From contig NZ_JOAN01000013.1 of the NCBI RefSeq assembly GCF_000718555.1, positions 121,902-185,901 of the forward strand: DNA of 64,000 nucleotides. The letters run 5' to 3'. The position numbers were made by a program, and so were the translations under genes. The stretch is from Micromonospora chokoriensis. Its GTDB lineage: Bacteria > Actinomycetota > Actinomycetes > Mycobacteriales > Micromonosporaceae. Below are positions 26,651-33,230 of this stretch, piece by piece. The notes below the pieces were generated by a model. It was not told where the DNA came from, did not search any database, and worked only from the letters and a program-made list of their open reading frames with translations. Every line of letters starts with the position of its first letter. Positions within the stretch are counted from its first letter, which is position 1.

Positions 26651-26838
26651 CCGGCGCGCAGTGGCGCAAGAGCACCCGCAGTAGCGGCAACGGCGGCGAC
26701 TGCGTCGAAGTTGCAGACAACCTGCCCGACGTCGTTGGCGTGCGGGACTCGAAGGACCCGCTGGGGCCCGCGTTGGTCTTTCGGCCGGCGGCCTGGCAGG
26801 CGTTCGTCGGTATGGCGAAGGCGCACGACGCGATCTGA
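26641..26838 (+). CDS. Second DUF397 protein
   Basis: A 65-residue DUF397 protein closely similar to the one at 26237 (MELTGAQWRKSTRSSGNGGD, CVEVADNLPDVVGVRDSKD). It follows a deleted regulator gene, so it now lacks a cognate regulator next to it and may work with the intact one upstream. It could still be translated through coupling if the remnant is expressed. A strong hairpin follows. Confidence 0.88.
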   Translation: MELTGAQWRKSTRSSGNGGDCVEVADNLPDVVGVRDSKDPLGPALVFRPAAWQAFVGMAKAHDAI

Positions 26839-26849
26839 CCGGCACCACG

Positions 26850-26875
26850 AAGGCCCCCGGTTTACCGGGGGCCTT
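26850..26875 (+). terminator. Terminator after the second DUF397 gene
   Basis: AAGGCCCCCGGT pairs with ACCGGGGGCCTT around TT, giving a near-perfect 12-bp stem followed by TCGCG. It is the clearest terminator of this island. Confidence 0.8.
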
Positions 26876-26914
26876 TCGCGTGTCCGGGGTCAGCGCAGGC
26901 CATCCTCTAGCGCC

Positions 26915-26920
26915 TATAAT
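26915..26920 (+). promoter_or_regulatory. Consensus -10 (TATAAT) before the methyltransferase gene
   Basis: A full TATAAT lies 35 bp before the methyltransferase ATG, in a locally AT-rich stretch. No good -35 is visible 16-18 bp upstream. A GGGAGGGG ribosome site follows at about 26944. Confidence 0.5.
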
Positions 26921-26955
26921 GTGGGAAATCTGTCTCGAAATATGGGAGGGGCTTC

Positions 26956-27651
26956 ATGAGGGTCACGGACACTTTCAACGCGGTGGCCGGCACCTACGAC
27001 GAGGAGCGTCGGCGGCTGATTCCCTGCTTCGACGCTTTCTACGGCGCAGCGGTCGAGGTGGCGGCGCCGCCACTGCGTGCCGCGCTGGCTGCCGGTCGTA
27101 CCCCCGAGGTGTTGGATCTGGGCGCGGGCACCGGGCTGCTCTCGCTGCTGCTCGCCGCGGCGGTGCCCGGAGTTCGGCTGACCCTGGTGGACGGAGCGCC
27201 GGCGATGCTCGCCCGCGCCACCGCCCAACTGGACGCCCGGGGTGTGCCGCACCGGACGGTCCGGGCGGACCTGGTCGACGAGTTGCCGCCCGGCCGGTAC
27301 GACGCCGTGGTCAGCGCTCTGGCGATCCACCACCTGGACGACGCCGGCAAGCGGGCGCTCTACCGACGGGCCGCCGCCGTGCTGACGCCGGGCGGGGTGT
27401 TCGTCAACGCCGAGCAGGTCGCCGGCCCGACCCCGGAGTTGGACCGGCGCTACGACGAGGTGTGGATGCGGCGGATCGCCGAGTTGGGTGCGTCCCCCGA
27501 CGAGATCGCGGCCTCCCGGGAGCGGATGCGGCACGACCGCCCGGCGACCGTGACCGACCAGTGCCGGTGGCTCGCCGAGGCGGGTCTGGTCGACGTCGAC
27601 TGCTTCTTCAAGGAGTGGCGCTTCGCGGTCTTCGGCGGTCGGGCCGCGTGA
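26956..27651 (+). CDS. Class I SAM-dependent methyltransferase
   Basis: A 231-residue methyltransferase. The SAM-binding motif I is VLDLGAGTGLLSLLLAA (about residues 50-66), motif II is LTLVDGAPAMLARA, and DAVVSALAIHHLDDAGKRALYRR carries the later motifs. The substrate is unknown. It appears monocistronic, between a terminator and the toxin-antitoxin pair. ATG at 26956 is preceded by GGGAGGGG. Confidence 0.87.
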   Translation: MRVTDTFNAVAGTYDEERRRLIPCFDAFYGAAVEVAAPPLRAALAAGRTPEVLDLGAGTGLLSLLLAAAVPGVRLTLVDGAPAMLARATAQLDARGVPHRTVRADLVDELPPGRYDAVVSALAIHHLDDAGKRALYRRAAAVLTPGGVFVNAEQVAGPTPELDRRYDEVWMRRIAELGASPDEIAASRERMRHDRPATVTDQCRWLAEAGLVDVDCFFKEWRFAVFGGRAA

Positions 27652-27727
27652 GATCGGCGGTATGTGCGTTTCGCCGCCCGGGGGCGAGCCGGTGCGTACG
27701 AGGATGACTGGCGGTCACACCGCTGGG

Positions 27728-27733
27728 TAATCT
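27728..27733 (+). promoter_or_regulatory. -10 element of a probably leaderless antitoxin gene
   Basis: TAATCT lies 7 nt before the antitoxin ATG, with no ribosome site between. ATGACT at 27704-27709, 18 bp upstream, is a fair -35. Transcription would begin at or next to the start codon. Confidence 0.5.
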
Positions 27734-27740
27734 GCTCGGC

Positions 27741-27998
27741 ATGACTGCCAAGGTGACTCTCTCGTTCACCGACGAGACGATCGAGGAGGCGCGGCGGTTC
27801 GCCAAGCGCGAGGGGCTGTCGCTCTCCGCGTGGATGGACCAGGCCGCCCGGGAGAAGGCGCTGCGCGAGGTCTTCACCGCGCACGCCGCCGCCATGGGCC
27901 GCGCCAGCCTGGATCTGGAGTCCGCCGCCCTCGCCGACGCCCGCGAGGTGGGCATGGTCAACGACCTGTTCTCCGACGGACGGCCGCGTGCTGCGTAG
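27741..27998 (+). CDS. Antitoxin-like protein of a MazEF-type pair
   Basis: An 85-residue protein that starts like a ribbon-helix-helix DNA-binding protein (KVTLSFTDETIEEARRFAKREGLSLSAWMDQAAREKALRE), followed by a short helical tail expected to bind the toxin. It overlaps the toxin gene by 11 bp, antitoxin first, the usual order. It probably also represses the pair. Confidence 0.8.
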   Translation: MTAKVTLSFTDETIEEARRFAKREGLSLSAWMDQAAREKALREVFTAHAAAMGRASLDLESAALADAREVGMVNDLFSDGRPRAA

Positions 27999-28281
27999 GG
28001 GTGAGATCTGGCGCATCGAGGGCGCCCGGGAACGCCTCGGCCTCGTGGTCAGCTCGGACGTCTACAACTCCACCGACGTGCCCATCGTGATCGTGGTCGA
28101 GGTGGTCGAGGAGTCGCTGCTGCGGGACTCGCCGCTCGCCGTGTCGATGGGCCGGTACGTGGTGATGCCCGACCGGATCTCCTCGCCCATGAAGAAGTGG
28201 TTCACCGACTGCGTGGACGTCGCCGACACCGACACGATGGGCCGGGTCGGCCGCGCGCTGCGCATCCTCCAGCAGCTCTGA
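27988..28281 (+). CDS. mazF: MazF/PemK-family toxin
   Basis: A 97-residue protein of the MazF/PemK family of mRNA-cutting toxins. It opens with LRRGEIWRIEGARERLGLVVSSDVYNS and has VIVVEVVEES, YVVMPDRISSPMKK and MGRVGRALRILQ at the places seen in the family. The GTG start sits inside the end of the antitoxin gene. Chromosomal pairs of this kind are common in the group, so no mobile origin is claimed. Confidence 0.85.
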   Translation: MLRRGEIWRIEGARERLGLVVSSDVYNSTDVPIVIVVEVVEESLLRDSPLAVSMGRYVVMPDRISSPMKKWFTDCVDVADTDTMGRVGRALRILQQL

Positions 28282-28438
28282 CCGCGAATGCAGCCCTGAC
28301 CGCAGACCGGTGGCGTGCTCACCATCGCCGCCGGCCCGTGGTGCGGTAGGCGTTTCCGGCCCGACCCATTCCAGGCACGGTGAGGTAACCGCGCGTTCCT
28401 AGCGTTTCTCCTCGTCACATCGACGAGGAGGAGCCGCC

Positions 28439-29821
28439 GTGAGCACGCTCACCAGCACCGCAGTCACCGCCGAGCCGCCCGCTAGCACCGGTCGCCGGCA
28501 GCCGCTGCACGACTGGCGCCCCGAGGACCCGGACTTCTGGCAGGCCACCGGAGCGCCGATCGCCCGGCGCAACCTCTGGGTCTCGATCTTCGCGGAGCAC
28601 GTCGGCTTCTCGGTGTGGAGTCTCTGGTCGGTCACCGTGCTCTTCCTCGGCCCCGCGTACGGCATCGATCCGGCCGGGAAGTTCCTGCTCACCGCCGTGC
28701 CGGCGGCACTGGGCGCGGTGCTGCGGCTGCCGTACACGCTGGCGGTGGCCCGCTTCGGTGGACGACGTTGGACGATCATCAGCGCATTGCTGCTGCTGGT
28801 GCCCACGGTGCCGATGGCGGTCCTGCTGGAACCCGGGGTGTCCTACTCGACCCTGATGGTGCTCGCCTGCCTCACCGGGGTCGGCGGCGGCAACTTCGCC
28901 TCATCGATGGCGAACATCAACCTGTTCTACCCGTCTCGGCTCAAGGGGCGGGCCCTCGGGCTCAACGCCGGCGGCGGCAACCTGGGCGTACCCGCCGTGC
29001 AGTTGGTCGGCCTGGCGGTCCTCGCCACCGCGGGGGCGGCGTACCCCCGGTTGGTGCCGGCGGTCTACCTGCCGCTGATCGTGCTGGCCGCGCTGGCGGC
29101 GGCCCGCTGGTTGGACACCGTGCCGGGTGCGCGCAACGAGCCGGGTGCGCTGCGCGAGGCGGCCCGGGACCCGCACACCTGGGTTATGTCGCTGCTCTAC
29201 ATCGGCACCTTCGGCTCGTTCATCGGCTTCGGTTTCGCCTTCGGTCAGGTGCTCCAGCTCCAGTTCGCCGAGCGGTTTCCCACCCCGGTCGACGCCGCCT
29301 GGTTGACCTTCCTCGGCCCGCTGGTCGGCTCGCTGATCCGGCCGCTGGGCGGGCACCTCGCCGACCGGTTGGGCGGGGCCCGGGTGACCTTCTGGAACTT
29401 CGTGGCGATGGCGGTCGGCGCGGGCACCGTGCTGTACGCGGCCCGGGAGCGCTCGTTCGGGCTCTACCTGGCCGGGTTCCTCGCCCTCTTCGTCTTCTCT
29501 GGCATCGGCAACGGCTCCACCTACAAGATGATCCCGGCGATCTTCCGGGCCCGGGCGGCGGACGCGGTGGCCACCGGCCGCCGTGACCCGGAGTCCGCCG
29601 CGCGGTGGGCGCGACGGATGACCGGCGCGTTGATCGGCATCGCGGGTGCGATCGGCGCCTTCGGCGGGGTGCTGGTCAACATCGCGTTCCGCCAGTCGTT
29701 CCTCAGCTCGGGCAACGCCGACGCCGCCTACCTGGCCTTCATCGGCTGGTACGCGCTGTGCTTCGCGGTTACCTGGGTCGTCTACCGCCGTCCGAGGGCC
29801 GATCAGCTCACCGGCGTGTGA
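28439..29821 (+). CDS. narK: Nitrate/nitrite transporter (MFS, NNP family)
   Basis: A 460-residue major-facilitator transporter with about 12 membrane segments. It carries the NNP signature region GGGNFASSMANINLFYPSRLKGRALGLNAGGGNLGVPAVQ and the second Gly-rich half-signature near FSGIGNGSTYKMIPAIF. It probably imports nitrate for the nearby assimilation operon, although it lies apart from it and on the other strand. The GTG start follows GAGGAGGAG. GlnR-like half-sites upstream (GTTTC at 28352, GTAAC at 28385) are weakly spaced. Confidence 0.9.
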   Translation: MSTLTSTAVTAEPPASTGRRQPLHDWRPEDPDFWQATGAPIARRNLWVSIFAEHVGFSVWSLWSVTVLFLGPAYGIDPAGKFLLTAVPAALGAVLRLPYTLAVARFGGRRWTIISALLLLVPTVPMAVLLEPGVSYSTLMVLACLTGVGGGNFASSMANINLFYPSRLKGRALGLNAGGGNLGVPAVQLVGLAVLATAGAAYPRLVPAVYLPLIVLAALAAARWLDTVPGARNEPGALREAARDPHTWVMSLLYIGTFGSFIGFGFAFGQVLQLQFAERFPTPVDAAWLTFLGPLVGSLIRPLGGHLADRLGGARVTFWNFVAMAVGAGTVLYAARERSFGLYLAGFLALFVFSGIGNGSTYKMIPAIFRARAADAVATGRRDPESAARWARRMTGALIGIAGAIGAFGGVLVNIAFRQSFLSSGNADAAYLAFIGWYALCFAVTWVVYRRPRADQLTGV

Positions 29822-29867
29822 GCTGGGTCACCGCCGGCGCGTCGCTGCGCGGCACCCCACCCCCGTT

Positions 29868-29897
29868 TTGACCTGCGCAGGGGGCGCCGGGTATCGT
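29868..29897 (+). promoter_or_regulatory. Promoter of the rplM-rpsI operon
   Basis: TTGACC (29868-29873) and TATCGT (29892-29897) are 18 bp apart, a good vegetative promoter. The leader to the rplM start is about 125 nt and includes a small hairpin (GCGTGCC with GGTACGC near 29925-29945). It is long enough for autogenous control by a ribosomal protein, but no known motif was recognised. Confidence 0.65.
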
Positions 29898-30030
29898 TGC
29901 CTGCTGTTGTACGACATCCAGAGGCGTGCCCCATCAGGTACGCTTGGTCGTTCGTGCGCGCTGGTTCGGCCTGCTAGTTCTGGTCACCTCGGCGCGCGAC
30001 CCCAGACCGACGACGAGACAAGGTAGACCT

Positions 30031-30474
30031 GTGCGTACGTACAGCCCGAAGCCGGGTGAGATCGAGCGTCAGTGGCACGTCATCGACGCCTCTGATGTCG
30101 TGCTGGGCCGCCTGGCCACCCACGCCGCCACGTTGCTGCGTGGTAAGCACAAGCCGACTTTCGCGCCGCACGTCGACACGGGCGACTTTGTCGTCATCGT
30201 GAACGCGGGCAAGGTTGCGCTGACCGGCAACAAGCGCCAGACCAAGGTTGCTTACCGCCACTCCGGTTACCCGGGTGGTCTGAAGCAGATCGGCTACGAG
30301 GAGCTGCTGACCAAGCGTCCCGAGCGGGCCATCGAGCTGGCCGTGAAGGGGATGCTCCCGCACAACAAGCTCGGCCGTCAGCTGATCAAGAAGCTGAAGG
30401 TCTACGCCGGTGCCGAGCACCCGCACCTCGCGCAGCAGCCGGTGCCGTTCGAGATCAAGCAGATCGCGCAGTGA
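30031..30474 (+). CDS. rplM: 50S ribosomal protein L13
   Basis: A 147-residue L13 of the large ribosomal subunit. Typical segments are [48 protein letters not shown] and [19 protein letters not shown]. The GTG at 30031 gives the family N-terminus ([11 protein letters not shown]); 35 codons further upstream in the open frame belong to the leader. It is followed 20 bp later by rpsI, the near-universal L13-S9 pair. Confidence 0.97.
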   Translation: MRTYSPKPGEIERQWHVIDASDVVLGRLATHAATLLRGKHKPTFAPHVDTGDFVVIVNAGKVALTGNKRQTKVAYRHSGYPGGLKQIGYEELLTKRPERAIELAVKGMLPHNKLGRQLIKKLKVYAGAEHPHLAQQPVPFEIKQIAQ

Positions 30475-30494
30475 GCGCGGGCGAAGGAAGCAGC

Positions 30495-30986
30495 ATGACC
30501 GACATCACCGAGACTGAGGTTGCCCCCGAGGTCACCGAGGTTGCCGAGGTCACCGAGGTTGCCGAGGCGCCGGCGCCCGTCGCCCGCGCACCGCGTAACG
30601 ACCGCCCGATCCAGACCGTGGGTCGGCGCAAGGAGGCCATCGTCCGGGTCCGTATCGTTCCGGGCACCGGCAAGATCACCTGCAACGGTCGCGACCTCGA
30701 GGCCTACTTCCCGAGCAAGGTGCACCAGCAGCTCATCAAGGACCCGCTGGTCACCGCCGAGAAGCCCGAGATGTTCGACGTCATCGCGAACCTGCGTGGC
30801 GGCGGCACCACCGGCCAGGCCGGTGCGCTGCGGCTGGCCATCGCCCGGGCGCTGATCGTCAACGAGCCGGACGACCGTCCGGCGCTGAAGAAGGCCGGCT
30901 TCCTCACCCGGGACGCCCGGGTCAAGGAGAGCAAGAAGTACGGCCTCAAGAAGGCCCGTAAGGCTCCTCAGTACTCGAAGCGCTGA
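30495..30986 (+). CDS. rpsI: 30S ribosomal protein S9
   Basis: A 163-residue S9. The core starts at [28 protein letters not shown] and ends with the conserved [17 protein letters not shown], whose terminal arginine reaches the P-site tRNA. The N-terminus has an acidic extension of about 40 residues with a repeated [10 protein letters not shown] pattern, encoded by imperfect DNA repeats; such extensions are common in actinobacterial S9. The ATG at 30495 follows GAAGGAAG; a GTG at 30471 is the alternative. Confidence 0.97.
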   Translation: MTDITETEVAPEVTEVAEVTEVAEAPAPVARAPRNDRPIQTVGRRKEAIVRVRIVPGTGKITCNGRDLEAYFPSKVHQQLIKDPLVTAEKPEMFDVIANLRGGGTTGQAGALRLAIARALIVNEPDDRPALKKAGFLTRDARVKESKKYGLKKARKAPQYSKR

Positions 30987-31015
30987 TCTTTTCCAGCGCG
31001 TTGTACTTCTGACGG

Positions 31016-31058
31016 ACGGCCGGTCCGCCTCCCCTCTGCGGGGAGGTGGGTCGGCCGT
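31016..31058 (+). terminator. Terminator of the rplM-rpsI operon
   Basis: A 19-nt arm (ACGGCCGGTCCGCCTCCCC) pairs with GGGGAGGTGGGTCGGCCGT across a 5-nt loop, with a few G-T pairs, and is followed by TCCGCTTTCTCC. Confidence 0.75.
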
Positions 31059-31103
31059 TCCGCTTTCTCCTCACTGGCAGTGCTCATTCGGAGGTTGGCG
31101 GGT

Positions 31104-32459
31104 ATGGGTCGGTTGTTCGGCACGGACGGCGTACGCGGGCGGGCAAACGCGGATCTCACCCCGGAGTTGGCGTTGGCGCTGGCGGTGGCCGCAGCGCACA
31201 CACTCGCCGAGACGGACCGCAGCCATCCGCCGCTCGCCGTCGTCGGCCGGGACACCCGGGCCAGCGGCGAGATGTTGGAGGCCGCCGTGGTCGCCGGCCT
31301 GACCAGTGCCGGCGCAAACGTGGTGCGGGTCGGCGTGCTGCCCACCCCCGCGGTGGCGTTCCTCACCGCTGAGACCAAGGCCGACCTCGGCGTGGTGCTC
31401 TCGGCGTCGCACAACCCGATGCCGGACAACGGCATCAAGCTCTTCGCCGCCGGCGGGCACAAGCTGCCCGACGAGATCGAGATGCAGATCGAGGCGGCGG
31501 TGGAGGCCAACGCCACCACCGCCTGGGACCGGCCGACCGGTGCCGGCGTCGGCCGGGTGCACGATCTGCTCGACGGTGCTGACCACTACGTCCAGCACCT
31601 GGTCGGCGCTGTGCCGCACCGGCTGGACGGGATCAAGGTTGTGGTCGACTGCGCCAATGGGGCTGCCGCCGAGGTCGCCCCGGTCGCCTACCGGGAGGCT
31701 GGCGCGGAGGTCGTCGCGATCCACGCCGAGCCGAACGGCCTGAACATCAACGACGACTGTGGCTCCAACCACATCGAGGCGCTGCGCGAGGCAGTGGTCG
31801 AGCACGGCGCGCACCTGGGCATCGCCCACGACGGCGACGCCGACCGCATCGTGGCGGTCTCCGCCGACGGCGACGAGGTCGACGGCGACCAGGTCATGGC
31901 GATCCTCGCGCTGGCCATGCGGGATGCCGGCACGCTCACCCAGGACACCCTGGTGGCCACCGTGATGAGCAACCTCGGGCTGCGGCTCGCGATGTCCGCG
32001 CAGGGCATCCGCCTGATCGAGACCAAGGTCGGCGACCGGTACGTGCTGGAGGAGCTGCGCGCTTCCGGGCTGGCGCTCGGCGGTGAGCAGAGCGGCCACA
32101 TCGTCATGCCCGCGCACGCCACCACCGGCGACGGGGTCCTCACCGGCCTGCACCTGATGGCTCGGATGGCGGCCACCGGCAAGTCCCTCGCCGAGCTGGC
32201 CTCGGTGGTCACCAAGCTGCCCCAGGTGCTGATCAACGTGCCGGTCGGCGATCGGACCGTCGGCGCCGCCGCGCCAGCCGTACGCGCCGAGGTCGAGCGG
32301 GCCGAGGCCGAGCTGGGGGAGACCGGCCGGGTGCTGCTGCGCCCGTCGGGCACCGAGCTGCTGGTCCGGGTGATGGTCGAGGCGGCCACCGAGGCGACCG
32401 CCAGGTCCGTCGCCGAGCGGATCGCCGAGCTGGTCCGCACCGCCAGCCCCGTCGCCTGA
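31104..32459 (+). CDS. glmM: Phosphoglucosamine mutase
   Basis: GlmM converts glucosamine-6-phosphate to glucosamine-1-phosphate on the way to UDP-GlcNAc and peptidoglycan. The 451 residues begin [12 protein letters not shown]. The phosphoserine loop is [16 protein letters not shown], the metal site is AHDGDADR, the sugar-binding loop is GGEQSGHI, and the phosphate site is [17 protein letters not shown] at 31104 is chosen because it gives the family N-terminus. It follows the ribosomal protein pair, as in many actinobacteria, and glmS lies 7 kb downstream. Confidence 0.96.
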   Translation: MGRLFGTDGVRGRANADLTPELALALAVAAAHTLAETDRSHPPLAVVGRDTRASGEMLEAAVVAGLTSAGANVVRVGVLPTPAVAFLTAETKADLGVVLSASHNPMPDNGIKLFAAGGHKLPDEIEMQIEAAVEANATTAWDRPTGAGVGRVHDLLDGADHYVQHLVGAVPHRLDGIKVVVDCANGAAAEVAPVAYREAGAEVVAIHAEPNGLNINDDCGSNHIEALREAVVEHGAHLGIAHDGDADRIVAVSADGDEVDGDQVMAILALAMRDAGTLTQDTLVATVMSNLGLRLAMSAQGIRLIETKVGDRYVLEELRASGLALGGEQSGHIVMPAHATTGDGVLTGLHLMARMAATGKSLAELASVVTKLPQVLINVPVGDRTVGAAAPAVRAEVERAEAELGETGRVLLRPSGTELLVRVMVEAATEATARSVAERIAELVRTASPVA

Positions 32460-32477
32460 GACCACCGCCGAGCGGCT

Positions 32478-33224
32478 TCACAACCGCAGTTGGGCCGCCC
32501 GCTCGTACGTGTCGGCGGGGTCCTCGCCGTCGGTGAGGTCGAGGTCCTCGGTGACGCGTCCGTCGGTCAGCCGGACTAGTCGGTCACAGCGGGCGGCGAT
32601 GGCCTGCTCGTGTGTGGCGAGCAGGATGGTCATGCCGTGCCGGTCGCGGAGGTCGAGCAGCAGGTCGAGGATCTGCCCGCCGGTGGTGGAGTCGAGGTTG
32701 CCGGTGGGCTCGTCGGCCAGCAGCAGGCCCGGTGCCCCCATCAGGGCCCGGGCGATGGCGACCCGCTGCTGCTGGCCACCGGAGAGCTGCGCGGGCAGGG
32801 CGCGCTCCCGCCCGGCCAGGCCGACCGCGTCGAGCAACTCGTGGGCTCGGGTCGCGTGATCGGCCCGGCCGCGGCGGGGGAGGACCGGCGCGATCACGTT
32901 GTCCAGCACGGTGAGCGCGGGCAGCAGGTGGTAGCGCTGGAACACGAACCCGACCCCCTGCCGATAGCGGGCCAGCGCGGCACGACGCAGATCGCTGACC
33001 ACCACCCCGTCGACGGTGAGGGTGCCCTCGTCGGGCTGCTCGATCGCGCCGATGAGGTGCAGCAGCGTCGACTTCCCCGACCCGCTCGGCCCGGTCAGCG
33101 CCACCACCGAGCCGGCCGCGATGCTCAGCGACACATCGTCGACCGCCGTCAGTCGGTCCGCGCCGGTGCCGAACCGTCGTACCAGGTGCTCGACCGAGAT
33201 CGCGCTGCCGATCTGCTCGCTCAT
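32478..33224 (-). CDS. ABC exporter ATP-binding protein (MacB/LolD type)
   Basis: A 248-residue ATPase. Walker A is GPSGSGKST, the Q-loop is VFQRYHLLPALTVLDNV, the signature is LSGGQQQRVAIARAL, Walker B is LLLADEPTGNLDS, and the switch His is in LLATHEQAI. This class works with FtsX-fold permeases; the permease gene lies 6 bp upstream on the same strand. It may export peptides or lipids, or act as a stress module, and is probably controlled by the divergent PadR gene. Confidence 0.93.
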   Translation of the reverse strand: MSEQIGSAISVEHLVRRFGTGADRLTAVDDVSLSIAAGSVVALTGPSGSGKSTLLHLIGAIEQPDEGTLTVDGVVVSDLRRAALARYRQGVGFVFQRYHLLPALTVLDNVIAPVLPRRGRADHATRAHELLDAVGLAGRERALPAQLSGGQQQRVAIARALMGAPGLLLADEPTGNLDSTTGGQILDLLLDLRDRHGMTILLATHEQAIAARCDRLVRLTDGRVTEDLDLTDGEDPADTYERAAQLRL

Positions 33225-33230
33225 GATCTG

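Noticed and set aside
27741..28281. Toxin-antitoxin pair as evidence of a plasmid or phage
   Set aside because: Such pairs are common in actinobacterial chromosomes, and no integrase, transposase or att-like repeat is nearby.
28352..28418. GlnR box before narK
   Set aside because: GTTTC, GTAAC and GTCAC half-sites occur, but their spacing (for example N5 between GTTTC and GTCAC) does not fit the consensus, so I do not annotate it.
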